64,000 nucleotides of DNA from Cadophora sp. MPI-SDFR-AT-0126 (taxonomy: Eukaryota; Ascomycota; Leotiomycetes; Helotiales; Ploettnerulaceae). Shown in pieces: positions 23,111 through 32,714 of the stretch. Below the pieces are notes generated by a model. It was not told the origin of the DNA, ran no database searches, and saw nothing but the letters and a program-made list of their open reading frames with translations. Where the stretch lies: positions 1,674,001 through 1,738,000 of the forward strand of contig JAGMVK010000007.1 of the NCBI GenBank assembly GCA_020747065.1, in the 5' to 3' direction. Each line of letters begins with the position of its first letter. Position 1 is the stretch's first letter. The position numbers and the translations under genes were made by a program.

Positions 23111-25450
23111 ATGTCCTCAACCAAAAGGAATATGAGCAGCGACGCTCACGCCACTCGTTTCGACAAGGCCGAGGCCCCCGAAGCCTTCTCTGGTCCAAAT
23201 ACAGCAAAGTGTCTTCCCTCCGTACAAGAGACAATAACCTCTCGTAGCATTCTCTACCCTGTGCACTCCTTCAAGGCCTTCGTTCTGGCGCTTTCGGCAT
23301 CTTGCGCAATTCTGATCTGGTTACTTGCCGAATGTGTGCCAGCCATTGAGTGGCAGGCTGTGGTATCTTACCCAACATTCGATCTCGTCAAAGATGCAGT
23401 CCCCGTCCCTTCGGCGACCGCCTCGCCATCGAGCGTTCTCGAGGTATTCCAAGTGTACCAACCTGTTCTCACACCGTCTGGAATAGTAGATGGGACTGTC
23501 CTTGAAGATGGGACTGGGAACGTGGCCCCCATTGCCCAAGTTGTCGCTCCTAGTAGCTGCGAGACTCTTTTGATGGACCACTCCTTTGGCTTTAGTTATG
23601 GGAAACCTTTTATCGGTACTATTGTCCCGAAGAAATAGCGCATGCAAAAGCTAACAGTGCAGGAAACTATACGCCTCCGAAATGCAATTTCAATCGCGTC
23701 AGTATGAACTTCACGGTCACCTCAAGAGGACGCCAGTTTGATAGGCTCGCCCTGATGTACTTTGGCGACACCGAAGTCTGGCGAACTTCCACCGCAGAGC
23801 CAACTGCTAACGGTATCCGCTGGGAGTACATAAAGGACATGTCAGAGTTCTTGTACTTCTGGAAGTCGCCTCAAACCATCATCTTTGACCTTGGAAATCT
23901 GATCGACGACACTTATACCGGCCCTTTCAACACAACACTTTCTGCGACATTCTTTACGAGCCAGGACGATGTTGACCCGGCTTCGGTAATTATCCCAATT
24001 TCGGCAAGAAAAGGTGCTGTAAATGCAGCAAGTGTGTTTACTCTCCCCGCCGAGAACGCAACCAATACCATTGGGTTTCCCAGGAATGCCAATCGAGCGG
24101 TATTTTCAGTCTCAGCATGCGGACAAGCGACTGAAGAGTTCTGGTGGAGTAATGTTTTGCAGTCGGATGTCAATACATTTGTACCGGTTGTTGGCACGCT
24201 GTATGGGTACTCTCCATTCCGCGAGGTCCAAGTTTTAATCGATGGTCAACTTGCCGGTGTACATTGGCCTTTCCCTGTTATCTTTACGGGGGGCGTTGTT
24301 CCTGGTAAGTGATAGCCGCTTGTTCTAGGCCTCTAATGTTTGATGAGAGATTTGGGATATCAGCGTAGATGTACTAATTGACTATGCAGGTTTGTGGCGG
24401 CCCATCGTTGGAATTGATACCTTCGACCTAAGGGAACATGAGATCGACATTACCCCTTGGCTACCTGTACTATCAGATGGCAAAGAACATACTTTCGAGA
24501 TCCGGGTGGTTGGTATTATCGATGACGGAAGAAGCAGCGGTTCATTGACAGAGTCTGTCGGTAGCAGCTGGCTGGTGACCGGGAAGATCTTTGTGTGGCT
24601 TGACAGCAACTCAAAGTCAATAACGACCGGAAAGGCGCCAACCTCACATCTCCCCAACCCGACGATTAGCCTTTCACAGTCCCTCATTCAGAACTCTACT
24701 GGCGCAAACGAGACTTTGGTCTACACCACAGGTGTCAAAAGGTCGATCTCGATATCATCTCAGGTTACCACACAGAACAAGACCTTTCTTTCAACATGGA
24801 CGCAATTACTCTCTGTCACCAACTACGGCAAGTTCATTGCATTTGGAGCTGTACAACAAAACAACCACACAACAACAGGGGTCGACCAAGCTACAGGAGG
24901 TACGGTCTATAGATCCTCCTACACGTATCCTCTTTACGCCAACAGCACTTACATTGTCCAACCTGGCGGCAATTTTACGATAGAAGCAGAGCTCATGCTG
25001 GGACTCGATTTATCCTATCAAGGCAAACCCGTCTTTCCAACAGGACTTCAACCTTTCGCTCAGCTAGCCCGCACCGCCCCTCTCGTATCCGGGTTCTCAG
25101 GGACTTCTCTGAGCACCAGACAGAACGGCACAGCATTCTATTTCGGAGCCCCATCTGTTGGCGTAAGCAGTGGATTTGGAAGCACCGCCCAGGAATTTAC
25201 CTTCAGGGGTGTGGGCGTGAGTGGAGCCGCTGCGAACACAGAGCTTTATTACCGGAATGTGGAGGCGGTCAATTCCACCGTGGTGAGGGATTTCGAGAGC
25301 TTAGTTGGCAGTGAAGTCCGAAGCTATGAGGTGCCTATCAAGAATGGTGGAAAGCCACAGCTGGTCGCAGGTACCGTGAGCCCAAAGGCAGCTCTTGGAA
25401 GAGGGGCTGGAGCGCCTAAGCAGCTACTTGTGCAAGCTGGTGGCGTGTAA
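23111..25450 (+). CDS. Peptide-N4-(N-acetyl-beta-glucosaminyl)asparagine amidase A-like protein (PNGase A family)
   Basis: Three exons, 23111-23615, 23663-24304 and 24390-25450, give 735 residues with consistent phases. ATG 23111 (MSSTKRNMSSDAHATRF) is preferred, but ATG 23060 is in frame and possible. There is one hydrophobic span near residues 57-74 (FVLALSASCAILIWLLA), suggesting a type II membrane protein or uncleaved signal anchor. The catalytic family region includes NRVSMNFTVTSRGRQFDR, LALMYFGDTEVWRTSTAEP, and GLWRPIVGIDTFDL followed by the ITPWLPVLSDGKEHTFEI segment. Several NxS/T sites imply passage through the secretory pathway. Family members release N-glycans from glycopeptides. 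Whether this copy is active, and on what, is inference. Confidence 0.88.
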
Positions 25451-26235
25451 AAGTAGAGGTGGGGGTTGGCGGTTACGGCGGCGTCATTGATGGACCGGTG
25501 GTTATCTTCTTGTCATTCGCTCTAGAAACTTTCAACACAATACATACGGTTTGGGGTGAAGATGTGTAGTACTATTCTTAAAGTACACGAAGACAAGATA
25601 TTTTCTTGGTGGCTTAGATGAGACCATAAGCAAATTCAGGAATATATATCTGTTGGTGACAAAATGATTGTAAACAGTTCATTTGATGGAAGTAAGGATT
25701 TGAACAAACCCTGCAAAAGTGGTACCAAGATGTATTTCCGGCCCTCGTGCGAGACACTTGTCGTAAACAGAAGTAGTGGGACTTGGTCCAACCGGTAGAA
25801 AATGACATGTTCTGTGCAGCGCCAAGATGGCATGCCTAGGAAAGGTATTGCGAACGGTGGTACAAGAAAGAATCTAGATCTCCGTTGTGGTAAAGCATGC
25901 GCTGCTGTGGGTCGTCGTGAGACCCAAGCAGGATAGTGGATAGACCTACCTGATTAGGATTCCGTCGGAATTCATTCCGACACAGCTTGGTCGCTCATCT
26001 TTGATGTCACGTTTCCCCAGTACGTCATGTCGGAAACAACTTTGGTATTTCGAAGGCGGCGGTAGGTGACTGGTGTTTCTATTCATCATCTCTCATATGC
26101 TTCGCCCATCCATCCGTATCAGACATTTGACGAGCCATGCATCCGCAAACCGCAAAAGAGTAACACCTCCATTTCCCAATGTTGTCCCGTAATGCGCAAA
26201 ACCCATCGATTCGATTTGGAAAACAACCTGCTCCT
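25451..26235. other. Convergent intergenic region
   Basis: This is the 3' flank of the glycoamidase gene and the ribosomal protein gene. Only short frames are present, and I see no RNA gene or repeat. Confidence 0.4.
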
Positions 26236-26803
26236 CTACGAGCGGGGCTTCTCCTTCTTCTCCTTCCACAGCGCAGAGAGACCAACACCGGAGACCTTCA
26301 CGACCTTGAATCGAACACCGGGAATATCACCCTTCGCCTTTCCCTTACGACCGAAACCAGCGAGGAGGACTTCATCGTTCTCGTCGACGAAGTTGAGACA
26401 ACCATCGTTGGGGACTAAATTTAAATCAGCCATTTGTTCATTCCCATCCTTCTCTCTTCCGCAGATTTTTCCCCCTTCCCAGTCCGTCTCGATTTTCCCA
26501 CCCTCTCTTCGAGATTCTTGTAGACGTAATAGCCCAAAACGTACCGAATGCAGTGACCTTCTTTCCGTTCTTGATCAATTGGACTCTGACACACTTTCGG
26601 ATGGCGGAGTTGGGTTGTTTGGCTTCAACACCAACCTTCTCGAGAACTATACCCTTGGCGTGCGAAGATCCTCCGAATGGCGAGGACTTGAATGCGGTTC
26701 CGAGAGCACGTTTCTTGTATGAGAGATCTGCCCATTTTTGCTCACGTCGGTGGTTGTGGAGCTTGCGGGCGGCGTTGAGACCACGAGGCTTTCCTTTACC
26801 CAT
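26236..26803 (-). CDS. RPS23: 40S ribosomal protein S23 (uS12)
   Basis: Two exons, 26545-26803 and 26236-26414, give exactly 145 residues, the usual length for eukaryotic uS12. The start [14 protein letters not shown] and end KKEKPRS are characteristic. The decoding-centre loop [16 protein letters not shown] is intact, including the proline that is hydroxylated in eukaryotes. The 130-nt intron (26415-26544) interrupts the valine codon in AFVPNDGC. A further intron is likely in the 5' untranslated region. The protein sits at the decoding site of the small subunit and affects translational accuracy. The plus strand over this gene shows long shadow frames, as expected for strongly codon-biased genes. 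Confidence 0.97.
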
Positions 26804-26808
26804 GATTG

Positions 26809-26877
26809 CTATTGCAGATGTCAGAATTGAAAATTAGACTCTGGCAGATGGATATTTGGAAGGGTGATGAGTCGTAC
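26809..26877 (-). other. RPS23: Likely 5'UTR intron of the uS12 gene
   Basis: Read on the minus strand, a GTACGA donor at 26877 and a CTGAC branch site about 16 nt before a TAG acceptor at 26809 would remove 69 nt, leaving five bases before the ATG. Leader introns are common in fungal ribosomal protein genes. This is inferred from consensus only. Confidence 0.5.
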
Positions 26878-27276
26878 CGGTTTATTGCGATGATGGGAGG
26901 TTAGTATTTGGATTGTTGGTTGTCGTGTCGTCGAGATCTGGAAGTTTCCAACAATCGGCCAATGTGTGCAGAAAATTAAGCGAGCTTTAGATCGCGGCGA
27001 AAAGAAACGCCGATCCAGAGCGTGGCGAGGCGGGTACTCAATGTCGTTGACAACTTCAGTTGCGATTTTGAGTATTTTGAAAATATGCTCAGGATATTCT
27101 AATCTAATAGACAAGATCAAGTACTCAACCTGAACTTCGGCTTACTAGCGAGTGAATTAAATAGGTGGGGTTTCGATCCAATCTTCTAGCTAGAAATACT
27201 GTCCTAACGCTGCTTTGTGAAGTTCTACCAGCCTCAACCTCGACCTCCCCTCTTGCCTTCAATTCGCCATGTAACA
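26878..27276. promoter_or_regulatory. Divergent promoter of uS12 and a coiled-coil protein gene
   Basis: About 400 nt separate the likely leader of the ribosomal protein gene (minus) from ATG 27277 (plus), so the two genes probably share a bidirectional promoter. I could not assign specific factor sites by eye. Confidence 0.4.
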
Positions 27277-28116
27277 ATGTCGCAATCACCAAAAACGAAG
27301 GCCAAACAGCTGCGCGAGCCTCCTCCTGCATTGTTCCTTGGACCTCCCTCCCAAAATGCATCTCATGTGTCCCTTCCAGGGGTTACAGCTGTTCAGCCGC
27401 CTAACCCCTCTTCGCTGAATCCCTCTCGGGCACCCCTCATCCGCCAACGTTCTCAACGTATGCCTGGAAGGACTAATCTCGATGGCCCTCCAGATACAGC
27501 TTCTGGTACGGTATTACCTCGTCCAGCGCTACCTCGGCAGCAACAGATATCAGAGGGCAAAAAGCAGGCAGACAGAACAGATGCGCTTTGGGCAGAGATG
27601 CAGACTACATTGGAGGAGGTGGAGTTGAATGCTGTCAGTGGCACACATGTGTTCGGTGCTGAACACAGTAAAGCTTTGGAAGGATTGAGAGCTGCGCAGA
27701 TAGAATTGGCGCAAGCTTGGGCTAGAAGTGAAGCTGATGAAGCCATCGAGAATACAGACAAGGGCAGTAAGTCTCTTGGAGGCAAGGGTCTGGCACTTGG
27801 GAGTGAAGGTAGGAGTGCGCTGGATACTTTAGGGAGTACAGTTCCCAGTGCAAGTGGCAGGCCAGGTAGCAGTGGTATTGCTGTGGGCGCAGCGCATTCA
27901 ATGGGAAGCAAGATGGAGGAGGAGACTGAAGCAGATATCTTGTTGGCAAGGAAGAGGCGAGAAGCCAACGATCGGTATTTCCAGAGGGTCAACGAGGGTG
28001 TGCTAGATGTGGTTGCCAAATTGGAAGAGGTGGCCAACGCCATGAAAGCAGTTGAGCAGGAAAGTAGGGATATTTGGGGAGAGAATGACAGTGCGAGGAC
28101 AAGTATTCATGAGTAA
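27277..28116 (+). CDS. Conserved fungal coiled-coil protein of unknown function
   Basis: This single exon encodes 279 residues from ATG 27277 (MSQSPKTKAKQLREPPP); the frame is open upstream but without a better ATG. Residues 1-95 are Pro/Ser/Arg-rich and probably disordered. Residues 100-150 (ADRTDALWAEMQTTLEEVEL, then GLRAAQIELAQAWARSE) form a helical segment. A Gly/Ser linker follows at about 160-210. The C-terminal helix (DILLARKRREANDRYFQRV, then LDVVAKLEEVANAMKAVEQE) is the best conserved-looking part and would form a coiled coil. There is no signal peptide, membrane span or enzyme motif. I have seen similar C-terminal helices in uncharacterised Pezizomycotina proteins, but I cannot name a function. 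Confidence 0.75.
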   Translation: MSQSPKTKAKQLREPPPALFLGPPSQNASHVSLPGVTAVQPPNPSSLNPSRAPLIRQRSQRMPGRTNLDGPPDTASGTVLPRPALPRQQQISEGKKQADRTDALWAEMQTTLEEVELNAVSGTHVFGAEHSKALEGLRAAQIELAQAWARSEADEAIENTDKGSKSLGGKGLALGSEGRSALDTLGSTVPSASGRPGSSGIAVGAAHSMGSKMEEETEADILLARKRREANDRYFQRVNEGVLDVVAKLEEVANAMKAVEQESRDIWGENDSARTSIHE

Positions 28117-28338
28117 GGGATCTGGTTGCTTTTGGCATAGCGATGGCGTTTGGAAGCGACGGAGTTGATCGAGGTCGAATGCTTCGTATTGTATGATATG
28201 GCAGAAGTACCGTAGTCCCGAACTTCTCCTCTAATATAATAACACTTATGCTCCTGATCAAGCTACTGCCATTTCTCAAATGCCTATCGAGTGTCCGTCC
28301 ATTTTTGCCCCAGAACGCCAAATCGTGTATCCCCTTCC

Positions 28339-28741
28339 TTATGCGCCAATGAACAAACGGACCTGTCTCAATCAGATTAATTCTTCGCACAACACAAGGT
28401 TCCCTTACTGCAAATATTATACAGCATACACTTATGTATGGACTTAATCGTTCCCCGATCCTCGCGCATTTCCAGGCAACTCCCACAACAGGTCCACCAG
28501 AGTGTTAGCTTCCTCTTTTCGCAAAGTAGGAAATCAGACTTGGTACATACGAGTCCTTCTTCCTGTCCATGAAGGCAGGGAAGAGCTGGTGGCAATAGGC
28601 GGCCGTACAGATGAACAGGAGGAGCACGAGGAGCGCAGACTGGAAGTTGAATAGAGCAGTCTGTGAGGTGACTTTGGCGTTAGCGAAAGTGAAGTCAATG
28701 GACAAAGCTTTGCTCTGTCACACGCTTCTTTTACATACCAT
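28339..28741 (-). CDS. KSH1: Kish/KSH1 (TMEM167) secretory-pathway membrane protein
   Basis: Four exons yield 72 residues, the same length as animal Kish proteins. Exon 1 is only the ATG (28739-28741), followed by a GTATGT donor. Exon 2 starts at 28660 with TALFNFQSALLVLLLFICT (TM1). The third exon carries WKCARIGERLSPYISVCC and ends at 28409. Exon 4 is 28339-28362 (VRLFIGA and stop). KSH1 is needed for early secretory transport at the Golgi. The second intron is awkward. The strong GTATGT donor (exon end 28551) cannot be joined in frame to any AG acceptor. A weaker GTCTGA donor (exon end 28540) with the AG ending at 28480 keeps the frame and the length, and I adopt that. The identity is firm; this one junction is not. 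A divergent start lies 131 nt upstream on the other strand. Confidence 0.88.
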
Positions 28742-28871
28742 CGTTGCGTTCGATCAACAAGAGTGTTGTGTTTTTGCACAAACGTGTTTGCGACCACTAA
28801 CACTTTCCCTCGACCAGGCCGCACATGCGATTGTACTGATTTAGATAGGGACACATTGGCTCCTTGGCGCC
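28742..28871. promoter_or_regulatory. Short bidirectional promoter (KSH1 / TAF13 locus)
   Basis: Only 130 nt lie between the KSH1 ATG (minus strand) and the first ATG of the long frame upstream of TAF13 (plus strand). If both transcripts start here, they share a compact core promoter. No TATA box is obvious. Confidence 0.4.
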
Positions 28872-29564
28872 ATGAATAGCACTAAAGACGCTCGGGCCCC
28901 CACTTTTCTCGAGCGGCAGAAGCCCATCGTCACCTTGAGATTCGCTCCTCAGAAAACGCTACACATCTATCCCGTCGAAGAGAGTGATAGACCTCGACCA
29001 AGAAACGAATACTTCACTGTTGATCCTAGAATTGCTGCTAGAGGAAATTCGTTCGGTGCCTTCGCAAATACAACTTCAGCTTCCGAAGAAGAGGGAATCG
29101 AGGTGATAGAGATTGACTGGGCCGAGGAAGAAAGCAAACCAAGTACCGCGCAAAAGTACCCAGAATTCAAGGAGCATCCTAATCACCTCAAAATCCCTGA
29201 CTACAAAAAGAGACTGTCCAGGCCAGCTGCTCGTCCAGTGGGAGAACCCATAGGCCCCAGCTTCACGCACTTCACACCCCGAGAAGCTCACAGATCGACG
29301 AGCTCTAGTCGAACTACCGCAGGTAAAAAGCAAGAGGGAGAGAAGGAGGGCATACATCCTAGCTTCGCGCAAACTGTGCACCGAAAATTCCCACTCTCAG
29401 GGCGTACTGCAGGAGGTGAAAATCAAGGACCATCAGAAGGCGAGATAAGGAGAATAGCACCCCAGGATTACGTGCCACCATGGAGCCCAGAGCGCGTGTT
29501 GGAAAGAACAGAGGCCAGCAAAATTTTGCTGACCAAGACCGTAAGTTGCCATCATGCATTCTGA
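28872..29564 (+). CDS. Hypothetical protein or long upstream ORF overlapping TAF13
   Basis: This ATG frame encodes 230 residues if unspliced. Its last 85 nt overlap the first exon and intron of TAF13 in a different frame. If the TAF13 intron (29541-29588) is removed, this frame instead continues in frame to a TAG at 29820-29822, giving about 300 residues. The composition looks protein-like: acidic middle (EEEGIEVIEIDWAEEE), then Pro/Arg/Ser-rich. Two partly similar segments occur, PSFTHFTPREAHRSTSSSRT and HPSFAQTVHRKFPLSGRT. I recognise no domain. It could be a separate gene, or a translated upstream frame in a long TAF13 leader. The sequence alone cannot decide. Confidence 0.35.
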   Translation: MNSTKDARAPTFLERQKPIVTLRFAPQKTLHIYPVEESDRPRPRNEYFTVDPRIAARGNSFGAFANTTSASEEEGIEVIEIDWAEEESKPSTAQKYPEFKEHPNHLKIPDYKKRLSRPAARPVGEPIGPSFTHFTPREAHRSTSSSRTTAGKKQEGEKEGIHPSFAQTVHRKFPLSGRTAGGENQGPSEGEIRRIAPQDYVPPWSPERVLERTEASKILLTKTVSCHHAF

Positions 29565-29980
29565 AATCCACTTCTAATTTATGATTAGTCCAACACTTCC
29601 TCTTCGCTCACGGAGACGTCCCCAATTCCCTCGAAACAACCAAGCGCGTTCTCGATGAACTCCTCACGGACTTTATCACCGAACTCTGCTTCGAAGCCCA
29701 TCGATCCGCTCAACTTTCAGGAAGACAAAAAATCAAGCCAGATGACATCAAATTCGCCTGTCGGAAAAATCCGGAATATTTGGGCAAGATCAACGAGACG
29801 TTTAACAAGAAGACGGCAATAGAGGAAGCTCGGAAATTGCTTGATCAGAACGATGACAAAATCACCAAATCGAATGTGAAGGCATTGGAAGAGGAGCCTT
29901 TGGGAGATGCAGACGATGACATGGATCTTGATACTCGTACCATTGGTGGAAGAAGTAATGGCACTGGTGCAGGGAGATGA
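29480..29980 (+). CDS. TAF13: Transcription initiation factor TFIID subunit 13 (TAF13)
   Basis: Two exons, 29480-29540 and 29589-29980, give 150 residues. The ATG sits in a near-perfect context (CCACCATGG) and reads MEPRARVGKNRGQQNFADQD, joining across a 48-nt GTAAGT...TTAG intron to LQHFLFAHGDVPNSLETTK. The histone-fold domain continues with VLDELLTDFITELCFEA and GRQKIKPDDIKFACRKNPEY. The tail is acidic. TAF13 pairs with TAF11 through this histone fold in TFIID and helps TBP bind promoters. The first exon would be missed by frame-based prediction, because the larger open frame through it belongs to the overlapping upstream ORF. The length and fold match fungal TAF13 well. Confidence 0.93.
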
Positions 29981-31102
29981 GGTTTCGACAGCGACGTGAT
30001 GGATGATCGATATCGACTCGACTACGGTCCTACGATTTTTCTTTACAGTGCATGGTCTGTGATCTGTCTTCTTTCTGCGATTTCAAACGAATTGGAGTGG
30101 ATGGTGGACTTAAGCATTGTAGCATACATTTCCGGCGGCGTTTTGAGGGCAGCTTTTGAGGCGCATTGGGAAATACCCGGCAAGAAGCCACTTATTCCTT
30201 CACAGATGAACGACCAAACAAGAATTGAAGCTTCTTTGGACAATTCGAAATTCTTGTGATTGGAATGCAGGATGAGTGACAACGAACTTCACCGTCACAT
30301 GGCGCTGCAGTAACACCTCTTGCCTCGCTTGGAAATTATATCCTCTTCCAAACCAAGTGCAACAAAAGAATACTGACAGTGACCACTTACAGTTTCCATA
30401 CAAATCAACAAATAGAATAGGTACAGTAGCGAGACCGGAGCAGAAACCAGCCTCCGGCTTCTCTCTACAGCTTCCCGCGCCAATGACGATGTACCCCTCA
30501 CATCATCCTTGCAACCCCCACCAATTCGCATCACAATTCCAATACTCAATCGTTACCCATCAAGCCCAGACTCGCCCTTTTGCCCAATGTTGGGGTGCAA
30601 TTGCACTGGAACAAAAGCTCGTTCTATTTCTGCGCTTCCTTTGGCCGCATGAAGGAGAAAGGTCATCAGTTATGACACAGAGAATGAGCTGGGCTTTCTC
30701 TTATTGTATCGAATCTCTGCATAATCCAGCCCTCTCATTGATCGCTACCAATGAAGCTTACACTTCCACAAGTGGCAGTCAAAGGCCCACTTTGTCCCAG
30801 TAGCTCATTTGTTAGTCCAGATGCTCCCGTCCTCACTAAGAGAAAACTTGTGTCCGAATCCTTTTTTACCCCAGCCTGCCACCCACACCCTGTCTTTCGA
30901 GTTCCCCCCATCTTCGAGGCTGACATTTCGCCTTCTCACGATTTGCACATTTATCGTTCGTTTTGCCATACTGCCTGCATTCATTCCGTGTCTTTGACTT
31001 CCCCAAGATTATCACAAATATAAACATAAGCCTTAGAACAAGCAAAGCACATACATTAGCTTGAATTTGGCCGGCTGGCTACTGCAATGAGTCCCGGTGA
31101 TT
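29981..31102. other. Intergenic region upstream of the DMT transporter
   Basis: This is non-coding sequence between TAF13 and the transporter. Several overlapping frames exist (one of 175 codons begins at a GTG), none with a recognisable product. The last 250 nt are CT-rich with short A-runs, as in fungal leaders. An upstream ATG lies at 31087. Confidence 0.4.
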
Positions 31103-31155
31103 ATGTCAGAACGATACACGCCACTCAATCAAACCTCCACGCCGAATTACGATGA
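31087..31155 (+). promoter_or_regulatory. Upstream ORF overlapping the transporter start
   Basis: An ATG 16 nt before the main ATG (31103) opens a 22-codon frame, in a different phase, that stops at 31153-31155. Ribosomes starting here would bypass the main start. It could lower or condition expression, if the transcript begins upstream of 31087, which I cannot verify. Confidence 0.45.
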
Positions 31156-32714
31156 CCACGACGATTATCTAGAATCTCTCCAGAACATCCCTTCCAATTT
31201 CGACTTGGCTCTCAATGGCAATGCCAACAATGGACCAAACAGACATTTTCTGTCGCCACACCCAACAAAGGGAGCAGATACTTCGTTGTTGGAACCCGAT
31301 GCTTTCAGAAGGCTATCTATGAGCACTATATCGTCCATGGGAAGAGGAAGAGATCGAAGCGTATCCCCATATCCACCACACCTCCCCTCGACACCGAGGA
31401 CGTGGAGAGAAACTTTGTGGAATTTCTGGGACCAGAACCAAGGCCTATTCTTGGTGACATTTTCGCAGCTATTTGGGGCCCTGATGAATGTTACTACGAG
31501 GCTCTTGGAGCTTGAGGGGGAGGGAATGGATCCTTTCCAAATCTTGTTTGCGAGACAAGGACTTACTGCTATTTTCTGCACCGTGTGGATGTGGTACGGC
31601 AAAGTCCCTGACTTCCCGCTTGGTGCGAAAGGGCTTCGTGGACTGTTGGTTGTGAGAAGCTTGACGGGGTTCTTTGGCATTTTTGGGATGTACTAGTAAG
31701 TGCCTAGACTACAGGCGCCCGTTCACGAAGATGCATGTCTGACATCTGCTCAGCTCGTTGCAGTACTTACCTGTCGCGGATGCGGTAGTCATTACCTTCC
31801 TGGCTCCCTCGGTAGCAAGTTATGGCTGCTACGTCTTCCTCCGCGAGCCTTTCCCTAGATCAGCCCAGTACGCCTCGCTGATCTCCCTTCTCGGGGTCGT
31901 GCTCATCGCCCGTCCAACTTCATTCTTCACATCCAGCTCCAGCTCCAGCACAGACTATACCACATCCTCCAACACAACCACAACAACAACAGTAGATTCC
32001 ACAGATCCCTCCTCCTTCCCCATCCCAACATCCTCCCAGCGCCTCTCTGCTGTAGCAATAGCCATGATCGGCGTTCTCGGCTCCGCAGGCGCTTTCACAT
32101 CTATACGCTGGATAGGAAACCGCGCCCACCCTCTACTATCCGTAAACTACTTCTCCATCTTCTGCACCGTAATCTCCACACTCGCCCTTTCCCTAGCACA
32201 ACCACTCCACCTCTCAAACACACTGCACTTCGCTCTTCCCGCCAGCCTGCGTCAATGGAGCATGTTAATTTTCCTCGGGGTATGCGGTTTCGTCATGCAG
32301 TATCTGTTGACGAAGGGATTGGCGGCTGGAGGTAGGGGAAATGGCGCAAGGGCGACCAACATGATATATACGAACATGCTCTTCGCGTTAGCCTTGGATA
32401 AGTTGGTTTTTGGGCAGAGTCCGGGATGGTGGAGTTTGGCGGGGAGTTGTTTGATTCTTGGGAGTGCGGTGTTTGTTGCTGTGAAGAAGGGGCAGGGCCA
32501 AGGGCAGAGTGAGTGTACTGCTGGGGAGAGAGGGCGGGATGTGGAGATGCTCGGGAGAGGTGAGAGTGGGAGACCGGAGGAAGAGATGGCCATGCTTGGT
32601 GGAGGCATGGATGAAGAAGTGGAAGGAACCGAGGTCGAATCTAGTTTCGAGACCGCTGAGAGTAAAGGTGTAGTAGAAGCAGGGCGTGAGGCTGGCATCC
32701 CCAGTCCCTCTTGA
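31103..32714 (+). CDS. Drug/metabolite transporter superfamily (EamA) permease
   Basis: Two exons, 31103-31695 and 31754-32714, give 517 residues. The intron splits the second tyrosine codon of GMYYSLQYLPVADA. The first 110 residues are a hydrophilic cytosolic region with Ser/Pro motifs. They are followed by about ten membrane spans in two EamA repeats. The segment FQILFARQGLTAIFCTVW and the strand VADAVVITFLAPSVASYG are typical of this DMT group, which is related to SLC35G-like carriers. A Ser/Thr-rich loop (about residues 275-305) separates the repeats. The tail of about 80 residues is acidic, Gly/Glu-rich and cytosolic. Substrates for this fungal subgroup are not established, and I make no call. 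Confidence 0.88.

Noticed and set aside
26066..26722. 218-codon plus frame opposite the ribosomal protein gene
   Set aside because: It is the reverse complement of the highly biased uS12 exons and intron; the minus-strand protein is unmistakable.
27453..28043. 196-codon minus frame opposite the coiled-coil gene
   Set aside because: It is antisense to the 27277-28116 coding sequence, and its Leu/Ser/Ala composition is typical of reverse-strand shadows.
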